Assembly (NCBI RefSeq): GCF_016773205.1
Contig: NZ_JAETWB010000005.1
Coordinates: 1-64,000, forward strand
DNA from: Belnapia arida
Lineage (GTDB): Bacteria > Pseudomonadota > Alphaproteobacteria > Acetobacterales > Acetobacteraceae
Direction of reading: 5' to 3'
Length of the DNA: 64,000 nt
The notes under the pieces are model-generated. The model worked only from the letters and a program-made list of their open reading frames with translations, was not told the origin of the DNA and did no database searches. How positions within the stretch are numbered: position 1 is the first letter of the stretch; every line of letters starts with the position of its first letter. Shown piece after piece: positions 42,501-49,998 of this stretch. Both the position numbers and the translations under genes were made by a program.

Positions 42501-44159
42501 CGCAGCGCTTCGGCGCAGCTCGCCGCTGCGGCGACGCAGGCGGAAAGCCGGATCGGCGCGGTGGCGCCGCAGCTCGAACGCCTCGGGGCGGAGCGGGCGG
42601 AGGCCGAGGCGGCGCTGGCCGCGCTGCGCGAGATGCAGGCCGGGCTGCCCGATCTCGACGGGCTGCGGCGCGCGGCCGAGGCGGCGAGGCAGGGCGAAGC
42701 GGCGGCGGTGGCGGCCGAGGCGGCGGCGCGTCAGGCCCGCAGCGGGGCGGAAGCCGCGCTCCAGGCTGCGCGGGAGGAGGCGGCCCGTCTGGCCGCCGCC
42801 GCCGCCCAGGCCGAGAGCCAAGCCACCGCCCTCGCCCCGCAGTTGGAGCGCATCGCCGCCGATGCCGCCGAGGCGGAGGCGGCGCTGGAGCGGGCGCGGG
42901 CGGCACAGGCTGCGCTGCCGGACCTCGCCGGCATCCGCCAAGGCGTGGATACGGCGCGCGGTGCGCTGTCGGCGGCACGCGGCCAGGAAGGCGCGGCGCT
43001 CGAGGCCCAGGCCGGGTTGCGGGTGGAGCGGGAGCGACTGGCGACACGCCGGGCCGCCATCGCCGCCGAGGGCGCCGACTGGGCCGGACGGCGGGCCGAT
43101 GCCGCCGGCCGATTGAAAGAGTTGCGGCAGCGCGCCGCCGAGGCGCGGACAACGCGGGACGACCTTGCCGAGCTGCCGGAGGCCGCGGCGGCAGGGCGGC
43201 GCCAGGCCGGCGCCGTGCTGGCCGAGGCCGAGGCGGCGCATGCCATGGCCGCCGCCGCCCTCGTAGCGGCCGAGGCGGAGCGGCAGGCGGCCGGCGAGGC
43301 TCGGCGCGGCGCGGATGCCGCCTTCGCCGCCGCCCGCGAAGCCCAGCTTCGCGCCGAAGGCACCGCCAGCCAGGCCGAGGCCGCGGCGGCGGCCGTCGAG
43401 GAGCGCGTCGCCGAGCGCCTGGGCGAGGGCGCCGAACTGCCGGTGCCGGAGGAGCTCTCCGATGCCGCCGAGGACCGGGCGCGGCGCAAGCTCGAGCGCC
43501 TGGCGCGGGAGCGCGAGGACATGGGGCCGGTCAACCTCCGCGCCGATGTGGAGATGGAGGAGATCGAGGCCCGCATCGCCACCATCACCCGCGAGCGGGA
43601 GGAGATCGGCACCGCCATCGCCAAGCTGCGCGGCTCGATCGGCGCGCTGAACCGCGAGGGGCGGGAGCGGCTGCGGACGATCTTCGACCGGGTGAACACC
43701 GAGTTCCAGAGCCTGTTCGGCCGCCTCTTCGGCGGCGGGCGGGCGCATCTGGCGCTGGTCGGCTCGGAGGATGCGCTGGAGGCGGGGCTCGAGATCTATG
43801 CAGAGCCGCCGGGGAAGAAGCTCTCGGCCCTCTCGCTGCTCTCCGGCGGCGAGCAGGCGCTGACGGCGCTCTCGCTCATCTTTGCGGTGTTCCGCTGCCA
43901 GCCCGCGCCGGTCTGCGTGCTCGACGAGGTGGACGCGCCGCTCGACGACGCCAATGTCGAGCGGCTCTGCGACCTCCTGGAGGCGATGGCGGCCGAGAGC
44001 GGCACGCGCTTCCTCATCGTCACCCACCATCCGCTGACCATGGCGCGGATGCACCGGCTCTATGGCGTGACGATGCAGGAACGCGGGGTGAGCCGGCTGC
44101 TCAGCGTCGATCTCGGCCGGGCGGTGGAAATGGTCGAGGGGCAGCAGGCGGCGGAATAG
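39540..44159 (+). CDS. smc: Chromosome segregation protein SMC with expanded coiled-coil arms
   Basis: This 1539-residue protein folds back on itself to compact and separate chromosomes with ScpAB. The N-terminal ATPase half has RIAGFKSFAEATLVEVLPGL and Walker A GPNGCGKSN (56-64). The hinge is about residues 718-855, beginning LDAITVPPGLEAALGAALGE. The C-terminal half has the ABC signature LSLLSGGEQALTALSLIFAV (about 1432) and Walker B VCVLDEVDAPLDDANV (about 1460). The start is TTG 39540 (MSEEGQAEQTG), overlapping the dsbA-like stop. Usual SMC length is about 1150-1200; the excess is explained by repeats in both arms (separate entries). Confidence 0.95.
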   Translation: MSEEGQAEQTGAAEEAAEPRRDAPRATLARLRIAGFKSFAEATLVEVLPGLTGIVGPNGCGKSNVVEALRWAMGETSARSMRGGEMEDVIFAGTATRPGRNLAEVSLYLEEAAGLAPPPHADAPDLEIIRRIARGDGSSFRINGREVRARDVQTMFADIGSGARASAMVSQGRVSAMIGAKPEERRQVLEEAAGISGLRARRHEAELKLRQAETNLGRAEDLMGQLETQRQSLQRQARQANRYRNLSGLVRGAEAEWLALLRARAQAALALASAEFARASAATKSAEAEAEAAALRSFAAEKGVPAPREAEAAARTALERRRVEAEGLDAEERRAREALAAAEARLGQITRDLAHAEAVEGDALAAEARLAREDASLAEAEASLPARLEGAAAALAEATEAARAAERAANAATEDAAAIAARVNSAGMELAASTERARRLGAQRDALAAEHHAALAACIPPERLAAAEAEAGEAAGRLNAARTALAEAETARAAAQDAHAAARRETVAAEAEAARARTALAEAEQRAARIAAQHARLSADHGAALAQRIAPGRLAEGEAAIAAAEAMLAEARTRLETAEAARVAAQEAHATARRRMAEARSGRDRAQAEQTSAAQRAAQALAQHGRLLAERDAAHAATVPPEALAAAQSAAAGAEAALAAALATVGEAEAGRTTASGRQAEARSVAAAAEADRARAGAEVEALSETLAAGEAGGSGAPPVLDAITVPPGLEAALGAALGEALDSPADPQAARHWRALPPLGAAPALPAGLIRLSALVEAPPVLARALSQIGLLPDGADGAAVQAGLAPGQAVVARDGAAWRWDGHTARADAPNPGAVRLQQRNRLAAAKARLAEATEAAAAAAGARAEAEAAEAASARAEAEAREARRLAEAHLAAARAEASRLAAAAAEADSRLGALEPQLARLAEALAEAEAAAAAAAAALAALPAPEQAAAEVQAAARAESEASAAEAAARRQRAEAETGLQRARSASAQLAAAATQAESRIGAVAPQLERLGAERAEAEAALAALREMQAGLPDLDGLRRAAEAARQGEAAAVAAEAAARQARSGAEAALQAAREEAARLAAAAAQAESQATALAPQLERIAADAAEAEAALERARAAQAALPDLAGIRQGVDTARGALSAARGQEGAALEAQAGLRVERERLATRRAAIAAEGADWAGRRADAAGRLKELRQRAAEARTTRDDLAELPEAAAAGRRQAGAVLAEAEAAHAMAAAALVAAEAERQAAGEARRGADAAFAAAREAQLRAEGTASQAEAAAAAVEERVAERLGEGAELPVPEELSDAAEDRARRKLERLAREREDMGPVNLRADVEMEEIEARIATITREREEIGTAIAKLRGSIGALNREGRERLRTIFDRVNTEFQSLFGRLFGGGRAHLALVGSEDALEAGLEIYAEPPGKKLSALSLLSGGEQALTALSLIFAVFRCQPAPVCVLDEVDAPLDDANVERLCDLLEAMAAESGTRFLIVTHHPLTMARMHRLYGVTMQERGVSRLLSVDLGRAVEMVEGQQAAE
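40854..41663 (+). repeat. Three tandem 90-codon repeats in the N-terminal arm of SMC
   Basis: Residues 439-528, 529-618 and 619-708 align without gaps. Copy starts read RLGAQRDALAAEHHAALAAC, RIAAQHARLSADHGAALAQR and QALAQHGRLLAERDAAHAAT. The next ten residues are IPPERLAAAE, IAPGRLAEGE and VPPEALAAAQ. The Pro-containing I/VPP or IAP step recurs at position 21 of each copy. The copies are diverged at the DNA level. Confidence 0.8.
42246..43055 (+). repeat. Three tandem 90-codon repeats in the C-terminal arm of SMC
   Basis: Residues 903-992, 993-1082 and 1083-1172 align without gaps. Starts read RLAAAAAEADSRLGALEPQL, QLAAAATQAESRIGAVAPQL and RLAAAAAQAESQATALAPQL. A Leu-Pro step occurs at positions 44-45 of every copy. 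The unit length equals that of the N-terminal arm. Confidence 0.8.
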
Positions 44160-44163
44160 GCCG

Positions 44164-45240
44164 TCAGCCCCGGCCCCCGGCCGCCGCGGCCGGGAAGCGC
44201 AGCTCGACATGGGTGCCGGCGCCGCCAGGTCCCGGGCCGCGGTTGAAGCTGCCGCGAAGCTGCGCCGCCATGCCGCGCAGCAGACGCGTCCCGAGGCCCG
44301 TGCCGAGCGGCCGGGCGCGGTTGCCGTTCGTCTGTTCCTCCGGCGAGGTGCCGGTGCCGTCATCCTCGATGGTGAGATGGAATTCGCCGTCGATCCGGCT
44401 GAAGCGCACCTGCACGCGGCCGGGGCGGTCGTCGGGGAAGGCGTATTTCAGGGCGTTGGTGACGCATTCGTTCAGCACCAGCCCGACCAGGATCGCGCGC
44501 TCCGAATCGAGCGGGTGGGGCTCCGCCTCGGCGGTGAGGACGATGGGGCGCAGGCCTTCGGTCGCATGGGTGCGGGCCAGTTCCATCGCCAGCCCCTCGA
44601 CGAAGGCGCGGCTGTCGACCACGGTCGGGTCGTCCTCGTGAATCGCCTCCTGCGCCAGCAGGGTATGGACGCGGGCGAGCGCCCGGGCATGCTCGGCCGC
44701 CTCGCGCAGCCCATCCTGGGCGGCGGAGGAAGGGGCGGCACGGGCGCGCAGCAGCAGCAGGGCGACCAGGGATTGCAGGTCGTTCCGGCTTCGGTGGCGG
44801 AATTCCTGCAGCAGCAGCCGGCGCTGGGAGTCGGTGCGGGCCAGCGCTGCGTGGGCGTCCCGCAACCGCAGCAGCGTTGTCTGGAAGCCGCCGATCACCA
44901 AGCTGATGAAGCCGCTGATGATGACGAAGAGACTGAGCCCCCAGAACTGGCGAGGGTCGCCCACCTGGAAGCTCTCCAGTGGCGGCAGGTAGGCCCAGCA
45001 GAGCCAGAGCGACGAGAGCAGCGTGGCCAGGAGCCCGGCCGCGGCGCCGAACAGCGTGGCGCTGACCACCACGCCGAGGATCGGCATCAGGAAGACATTC
45101 GTGGTGGGCAGCAGCGCATCCATTGCCTGCCGGGCGGCGAAGCCCAAGGCGACGGTAACGGCGGTCAGCAGGAAGCGCAGCCAGGCCGGCAGGGATTGCG
45201 CCCGGCCGCTGGTACCCATGAAAGCCGAAAAGGAGATCAT
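44164..45240 (-). CDS. Membrane histidine kinase (DUF4118-like sensor plus HisKA_2/HWE-type core)
   Basis: In this 358-residue protein the first 115 residues hold three or four membrane helices (WLRFLLTAVTVALGFAARQA, LMPILGVVVSATLFGAAAGL, LSLFVIISGFISLVIGGF) similar to the KdpD-type DUF4118 sensor. The dimerisation/phosphoacceptor helix is LLLQEFRHRSRNDLQSLVAL with the His of the HisKA_2 type. The ATP lid has the N box LNECVTNALKYAF, then EDDGTGTSPEEQ and GTGLGTRLLRGMAAQLRG. No response regulator is adjacent, so it is an orphan. The start at ATG 45240 lacks a clear ribosome site; ATG 45216 is an alternative. Confidence 0.86.
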   Translation of the reverse strand: MISFSAFMGTSGRAQSLPAWLRFLLTAVTVALGFAARQAMDALLPTTNVFLMPILGVVVSATLFGAAAGLLATLLSSLWLCWAYLPPLESFQVGDPRQFWGLSLFVIISGFISLVIGGFQTTLLRLRDAHAALARTDSQRRLLLQEFRHRSRNDLQSLVALLLLRARAAPSSAAQDGLREAAEHARALARVHTLLAQEAIHEDDPTVVDSRAFVEGLAMELARTHATEGLRPIVLTAEAEPHPLDSERAILVGLVLNECVTNALKYAFPDDRPGRVQVRFSRIDGEFHLTIEDDGTGTSPEEQTNGNRARPLGTGLGTRLLRGMAAQLRGSFNRGPGPGGAGTHVELRFPAAAAGGRG

Positions 45241-45358
45241 TGCGTCAGCAACGGTCTCAGGCACTGGGAGACGCCTCACCACGCGGTTTCGTGAAGCCCA
45301 AGCGGCGCTGGCCGCTCCGCGGCTTGACCTCGAGCGCCTGCGGGCGCGTTGTGGCCGT

Positions 45359-47224
45359 ATGCCCTTCCGCTTCTTCGAGCGCCTGGTCGACCCGGTCGCG
45401 CCCCCCGGCTCACCCGCCGCGCGGATCCTCGGCACCACGGTGCCCGAGGGGCCGCCGCCCCGCAGCCTCACCGGCTTCTACTGGCATTTCATCGGCCAGG
45501 CGCGGGCCCTCTTCGCTGCCCTGTTCCTGGCCGGGCTGCTGGTGGCGCTGATGGATGCGGCGATCCCGGCAATTATCGGCCGGCTGGTGGCGCTGCTGAC
45601 CAGCCATGCGCCGGACCGGCTCTGGGCGGAGGCCTGGCCCACGCTGCTTGGCATGGCGGCGCTGGTGCTCGTCGGGCGGCCCTGTGCGGTGCTGTTGCAG
45701 AACCTCATCACCCAGCAAGGCATCAACGGCAATTTCACCTCGCTGGTGCGCTGGCAGAGCCATTGGGGGGTGGTGCGCCAGGGGTTGCCCTTCTTCCAGG
45801 AGGATTTCTCGGGCCGCATCTCCAACCGGGTGATGCAGGCGGGGCCGGCGCTGCGCGAGAGCGTGGTGCAGGTGGTGAATGCCGTCTGGTACATCCTGGT
45901 CTATGGCACGGCGGCGCTCGGCCTGCTCGGCGATGCGGACTGGCGGCTGGCCCTGCCGATCGCGGTCTGGTTCTGCGCCTATGCCGCGCTGCTGCGCTTT
46001 CTGGTGCCCAGGATGCGAGACCGGTCGCGCGAGGCGAGCGCGCAGCGCAGCCAGCTCACCGGCCGGATCGTTGACAGCTATACGAATATCCAGACGGTGA
46101 AGCTCTTCGCCCGGGCGGAGCAGGAGGATGCCTTCGTCCGCGAGGGGCTGCTCGGGCTGAACGCGGCCTTCCAGCGGCAGATGCGGCTCGTGACCCTGAA
46201 CGGCTTCCTGCTCGGGACGCTGAACGCCTGCATGCTGACGGCGACGGCGGCGACGGGCATCTGGCTCTGGAGCCACGGGCAGATCGGCCTCGCCGCGGTG
46301 GCGACGGCGCTGCCGATGGCCTGGCAGATCGCCAATATCTCCGGCTGGGTGGCCTTCAACGTTACCGCCATCTTCGAGAACCTGGGCGTGGTGCAGGAGG
46401 CGATGAACTCCATCGCCGTGCCGCCGACGGCGGCAGACCCGCCCGGTGCCGTGCCGCTGCGGGTGCCGCGGGGGGAGATCCGCTTCGAGGGGGTGCGCTT
46501 CGCCTATGGGCGGGAGGTGGGGGTGATCCAGGGGCTCGACCTCGCCATCAAGCCGGGGGAGCGCGTCGGGCTGGTCGGGCATTCGGGGGCGGGGAAGTCG
46601 ACGCTCGTGAACCTGATGCTCGGCTTCTTCCGCCCGGAGGGCGGGCGCATCCTGATCGATGGCCAGGACATTGCGGGGGTGACACAGGAGAGCCTCCGGG
46701 CCGCCATCGGCGTCGTGACCCAGGACACCGCGCTGCTGCACCGCTCGATCCGCGAGAATATCCGCTACGGGCGGCCGGAGGCGGGGATGGCGGAGGTGGA
46801 GGCGGCCGCCGGCCGGGCGGCGGCGGCGGAGTTCATCGCCGGGCTCGAGGATTGGCGGGGGCGGGCCGGCTATGACGCCCATGTGGGCGAGCGGGGGGTG
46901 AAGCTCTCGGGCGGGCAGCGTCAGCGCATCGCCATCGCCCGCGTGCTGCTGAAGGATGCGCCGATCCTGGTGCTGGACGAGGCGACGAGCGCCCTCGACT
47001 CGGAGGTGGAGGCGGCGATCCAGGACCAGCTGGCCGAGCTGATGGCGGGGAAGACGGTGATCGCCATCGCCCATCGTCTGTCCACCATCGCCCGGATGGA
47101 CCGGCTGGTGGTGCTGGAGCACGGCCGGATCGCCGAGGAGGGGACGCATGAAGGGCTGCTGCGGCAGGGTGGCGTCTATGCCCGGCTGTGGCGGCAGCAG
47201 AGCGGGGCCTTCGAGGCGGTATGA
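45359..47224 (+). CDS. ABC exporter (fused membrane and ATPase domains)
   Basis: This 621-residue half-transporter is of the MsbA/ABCB type. Six membrane helices occupy residues 40-345 (ALFAALFLAGLLVALMDAAI, AWYILVYGTAALGLLGDA and others). The ATPase half has Walker A VGLVGHSGAGKSTLVNLMLG near residue 407, the Q loop, signature GVKLSGGQRQRIAIARVLL, Walker B ILVLDEATSALDSE, and the switch His in AIAHRLSTIARMD. It probably exports lipid or hydrophobic compounds. The frame is open further upstream, but ATG 45359 precedes the membrane part. It is divergent from the kinase and ends just before the atp operon. Confidence 0.92.
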   Translation: MPFRFFERLVDPVAPPGSPAARILGTTVPEGPPPRSLTGFYWHFIGQARALFAALFLAGLLVALMDAAIPAIIGRLVALLTSHAPDRLWAEAWPTLLGMAALVLVGRPCAVLLQNLITQQGINGNFTSLVRWQSHWGVVRQGLPFFQEDFSGRISNRVMQAGPALRESVVQVVNAVWYILVYGTAALGLLGDADWRLALPIAVWFCAYAALLRFLVPRMRDRSREASAQRSQLTGRIVDSYTNIQTVKLFARAEQEDAFVREGLLGLNAAFQRQMRLVTLNGFLLGTLNACMLTATAATGIWLWSHGQIGLAAVATALPMAWQIANISGWVAFNVTAIFENLGVVQEAMNSIAVPPTAADPPGAVPLRVPRGEIRFEGVRFAYGREVGVIQGLDLAIKPGERVGLVGHSGAGKSTLVNLMLGFFRPEGGRILIDGQDIAGVTQESLRAAIGVVTQDTALLHRSIRENIRYGRPEAGMAEVEAAAGRAAAAEFIAGLEDWRGRAGYDAHVGERGVKLSGGQRQRIAIARVLLKDAPILVLDEATSALDSEVEAAIQDQLAELMAGKTVIAIAHRLSTIARMDRLVVLEHGRIAEEGTHEGLLRQGGVYARLWRQQSGAFEAV

Positions 47225-47261
47225 TCTGCATGGACGACACATGAATCGGCTGAAAAACGCC

Positions 47262-47281
47262 CGCCGCTGCCGATAGCGGCG
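47262..47281 (+). terminator. Hairpin after the ABC exporter gene
   Basis: CGCCGCT pairs with AGCGGCG (7 bp, 6-nt loop), 37 bp past the exporter stop and 10 bp before the TTGACA of the atp promoter. There is no T run. Confidence 0.4.
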
Positions 47282-47290
47282 CGCGGTGGA

Positions 47291-47319
47291 TTGACACTCC
47301 GCGGGGGGGGCCTTACGAG
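47291..47319 (+). promoter_or_regulatory. Candidate promoter of the F0 ATP synthase operon
   Basis: A perfect TTGACA at 47291-47296 is followed after 17 bp by TACGAG at 47314-47319, which keeps only part of the -10 consensus. It is the best promoter match upstream of atpI and gives a leader of about 35 nt. Confidence 0.5.
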
Positions 47320-47358
47320 CCCGGTGCCTTCCGCCGGGGTCCGACGGAGGAGCGAGGG

Positions 47359-47655
47359 TTGAACGAGCGCGACGACTTCGAGCGGCGACTTCGGGAGGCA
47401 CGGACCCGCCAGGGTCTCGACAAGCCGGCCGAGGACGCCAAGGGGGGTCTTCCGCCCGGTCCGATGGGGATCGGGTTCCGCGTCGGCGTCGAATTGGTCT
47501 CGGCCCTTGTGGTCGGGGTCGGTATCGGGCTGCTGCTGGACCGATGGCTCGGGACGAAGCCCTGGCTTTTCCTACTGTTCTTCGTGGCGGGCGCCGCTGC
47601 CGGAATCATGAACATCTACAGGCTGTTCAACCCGCGCAGTGGCCGGAAGATCTGA
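47359..47655 (+). CDS. atpI: ATP synthase F0 assembly protein AtpI (alphaproteobacterial type)
   Basis: This 98-residue protein has a charged N-terminal tail (ERDDFERRLREARTRQGLDK) and two membrane helices (GVELVSALVVGVGIGLLLDR, PWLFLLFFVAGAAAGIMNIY). This is the AtpI/AtpZ family that helps assemble the c-ring and may serve Mg or Ca uptake. The start is TTG 47359, with GGAGGAGCGAGGG just before. It is the first gene of atpI-atpB-atpE-atpF'-atpF. Its last bases lie 19 bp before the atpB GTG. Confidence 0.9.
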   Translation: MNERDDFERRLREARTRQGLDKPAEDAKGGLPPGPMGIGFRVGVELVSALVVGVGIGLLLDRWLGTKPWLFLLFFVAGAAAGIMNIYRLFNPRSGRKI

Positions 47656-47674
47656 CGCGACGGGAGAGGCAGCA

Positions 47675-48433
47675 GTGGCCGCTGAAGGCAAAGCTATCGA
47701 CGCGCTGAGCCAGTTCGAGCTGGTGCCCTTCATGGGCGCCCTCGGCGAGTCCGTGCGCTTCAGCCAGTCCAACGCGCATATGCTGCTGGCCTTCGGCCTC
47801 ATCACCGCGCTGATGATGTGGGGCACGGCGAAGCGCTCCATCGTCCCCGGCCGGCTCCAGGCGCTGGCCGAGAGCGGCTACGAGTTCGTCCATGGCATCG
47901 TGACCGGCCAGGTGGGCGACCAGGGCAAGCGCTACTTCCCCTTCGTCTTCTCGATCTTCATGTTCGTCCTGTTCGGCAACATGATCGGCCTGCTGCCCTA
48001 CGCCTTCACCTTCACCAGCCACATCGCGGTGACCTTCGCGCTGGCCGCGCTGGTCTTCGTCGTGGTGACGGTGGTGGCGCTGGCCATCCACGGCACGCAT
48101 TTCTTCAGCTACTTCTTCCCGGAGGGGGCGCCCAAGGCGCTCGCCCCGCTGATCATCCCGATCGAGATCATCTCCTATCTCTCGCGACCGATCAGCCTCT
48201 CCGTCCGTCTCTTCGCCAACATGGTCGCCGGCCACGTCATGCTGAAGGTGTTCGCCACCTTCGTCGTGATGATCGGCTCGGCGGCCGGCGTGCTGGGCCT
48301 CATCGGCGCGGTGCTGCCCATGGCGATGAACGTCGCCCTGGTCGGGTTCGAGATCCTGGTCGCATTCCTGCAGGCCTATGTCTTCGCCATCCTGACCAGC
48401 ATCTACCTGCACGACGCGGTGCACCTGCACTAA
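47675..48433 (+). CDS. atpB: ATP synthase F0 subunit a
   Basis: This 252-residue membrane protein carries the proton half-channels. Helices include FVFSIFMFVLFGNMIGLLPY and ITSIYLHDAVHLH near the C-terminus. The essential Arg is in PISLSVRLFANMVAGHVMLK. GTG 47675 is preceded by GGGAGAGG at a good distance; the frame is open upstream but that overlaps atpI. Together with the c-ring it drives rotation. Confidence 0.95.
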   Translation: MAAEGKAIDALSQFELVPFMGALGESVRFSQSNAHMLLAFGLITALMMWGTAKRSIVPGRLQALAESGYEFVHGIVTGQVGDQGKRYFPFVFSIFMFVLFGNMIGLLPYAFTFTSHIAVTFALAALVFVVVTVVALAIHGTHFFSYFFPEGAPKALAPLIIPIEIISYLSRPISLSVRLFANMVAGHVMLKVFATFVVMIGSAAGVLGLIGAVLPMAMNVALVGFEILVAFLQAYVFAILTSIYLHDAVHLH

Positions 48434-48486
48434 GCCCCGCCGTCGTTCGGACCCTCCAACCACACCACCCCTGAAGGGACACTCAC

Positions 48487-48711
48487 ATGGAAGTCGCTGC
48501 CGCCAAGGCCCTCGGGGCCGGTATCGCCGTTATCGCGCTGTTCGGCGTCGGTCTCGGGATCGGCAACATCTTCTCCTCGCTGATCACCAGCGTGGCCCGC
48601 AACCCGGCCGCCCGCGACGCCGTCTTCCCGATCGGCATCCTGGGCTTCGCCCTAACGGAAGCGGTGGCGCTCTTCGCCCTGCTGATCGCCTTCCTCATCC
48701 TCTTCACCTGA
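48487..48711 (+). CDS. atpE: ATP synthase F0 subunit c
   Basis: This 74-residue hairpin protein forms the rotating ring. Helix 1 is [19 protein letters not shown], the polar loop [10 protein letters not shown] (R-N-P replaces the common R-Q-P), and helix 2 [20 protein letters not shown] with the ion-binding Glu. No sodium-type Gln-Ser motif is visible, so protons are the likely ion. AAGGGAC lies before ATG 48487. High synthesis is expected, since many copies are needed per enzyme. Confidence 0.96.
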   Translation: MEVAAAKALGAGIAVIALFGVGLGIGNIFSSLITSVARNPAARDAVFPIGILGFALTEAVALFALLIAFLILFT

Positions 48712-48770
48712 GCATCGCTGAGAGGGGTGGCCGCCGGCCGCCCTTCTTCCGGCATGCAAGGGAGACGAGC

Positions 48771-49373
48771 ATGAAGAAGACCATCCGGATCGCGACCCTG
48801 CTCTCGCTCGCCACCCTGCCCGCCATGGCGCAGGTGGCGTCCGAGCATCCGGGCGCGACCAGCAGCGCCGGCATGCCGCAGCTCGACTTCGGCAATCCCT
48901 GGACGATCGCCCAGGTCGTCTGGATGCTGATCATCTTTGGCGCCCTCTACTACGTGATGGCGCGCTATGCGCTGCCGCAGGTGGAGAGCGTGCTGGAGGC
49001 GCGGCGGGCGCGGATCGAGGGCGACCTCGAGAGCGCGCAGGCGGCGAAGCAGCGGGCCGATGCGGCAATGGCCGAGCATCAGGCCGCGACCGCCAAGGCA
49101 CGGACCGAGGCTCAGGCTGCAGTCGGCGCCGCCACGCAGAAGGCGCAGGCCGAGGCCGCGGCACGGGCCGAGGCGCTCAACGCCAAGCTTGCCTCGCAGA
49201 TCGAGGCGGCCGAGCGGCAGATCGCTTCGGCGCGGGACAATGCCATGGGCGCGCTGCGCCAGGTGGCGACGGATACCGCGGATGCGCTGGTCACCCGGCT
49301 CATCGGCCGGAGCGACAGCGCCGCGGTCGCCGCGGCGGTCGAGCGTGAACTCGCGGCGCGGGGGCGGGCCTGA
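48771..49373 (+). CDS. atpF': ATP synthase F0 subunit b' (second b-type stalk protein)
   Basis: This 200-residue b-type subunit has the divergent N-terminus typical of b' in photosynthetic and related alphaproteobacteria. A hydrophobic leader (MKKTIRIATLLSLATLPAMA) precedes the membrane anchor TIAQVVWMLIIFGALYYVMA. A long Ala/Glu/Arg coiled coil begins LPQVESVLEARRARIEGDLE. It pairs with subunit b to form the peripheral stalk. The leader could be a cleaved signal. TGATG overlap joins it to atpF. Confidence 0.92.
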   Translation: MKKTIRIATLLSLATLPAMAQVASEHPGATSSAGMPQLDFGNPWTIAQVVWMLIIFGALYYVMARYALPQVESVLEARRARIEGDLESAQAAKQRADAAMAEHQAATAKARTEAQAAVGAATQKAQAEAAARAEALNAKLASQIEAAERQIASARDNAMGALRQVATDTADALVTRLIGRSDSAAVAAAVERELAARGRA

Positions 49374-49879
49374 TGGATCACCACTACGAACACTTCTGGC
49401 TCGACCCGAAATTCTGGGTCGCGGTTTCCTTCGTCATCTTCTTCCTGCTCGTCGGGCGGATGGCCTGGGCGCGCATCACCGGGATGCTGGATGCGAAGGC
49501 GGACCGCGTGCGGGCCGAGCTCGCCGAAGCTTCCCGCCTGCGGGTCGAGGCGGAGGCGCTGCTGAAGCAGGCTGAGGCCGACCGCGCTTCGGCGCTGAAG
49601 GAGGCGCAGGATCTGCTGGCCCGCGCCCAGGCCGAGGCGCAACGCGTCGGCGAGGCATCGGCGGCGGAGGCCGAGGCCTCCGCCAAGCGGCGCGAGCGGA
49701 TGGCGCTCGACCGCATCGCCGCGGCGGAAGCCGGGGCGGTGGCCGAGGTGCGCGGCGCGGCGACGGATATTGCCGTGGCGGCGGCGCGCAACGTCATCGC
49801 CGAGCGGATCGACGCCAAGGCGGATGCGGCGCTAATCGACGACGCGGTCGCGGGGCTGCCGGCGCGGCTGCGCGCCTGA
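49373..49879 (+). CDS. atpF: ATP synthase F0 subunit b
   Basis: This 168-residue stalk protein has one N-terminal membrane helix (PKFWVAVSFVIFFLLVGRMA), then a coiled coil starting LDAKADRVRAELAEASRLRV. Its start overlaps the b' stop by one base. The operon stops here with a terminator; F1 genes (atpHAGDC) are not in the window, in keeping with the split atp clusters of Alphaproteobacteria. Confidence 0.94.
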   Translation: MDHHYEHFWLDPKFWVAVSFVIFFLLVGRMAWARITGMLDAKADRVRAELAEASRLRVEAEALLKQAEADRASALKEAQDLLARAQAEAQRVGEASAAEAEASAKRRERMALDRIAAAEAGAVAEVRGAATDIAVAAARNVIAERIDAKADAALIDDAVAGLPARLRA

Positions 49880-49910
49880 CGCTGCTTCACCTCCTGCGAT
49901 TGTTGCGGAT

Positions 49911-49939
49911 GGAGGCCGAAAGGCCTCCGTTCTGCTTTT
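49911..49939 (+). terminator. Terminator of the F0 operon
   Basis: A GGAGGCC-GAAA-GGCCTCC stem (7 bp with a GNRA tetraloop, 49911-49928) is followed by GTTCTGCTTTT. It begins 32 bp after atpF. Confidence 0.7.
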
Positions 49940-49998
49940 CGGGCACCGCGCTCCGGGCTAGGCTCCCGCCGTCGATCTCGCTGGGAGACCAAGCAACA

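Noticed and set aside
48712-48770. Terminator inside the atp operon
   Set aside because: The GC-rich self-complementary GGCCGCCGGCC stretch has no T run and lies between co-transcribed subunit genes. It may set subunit ratios but is not a clear terminator.
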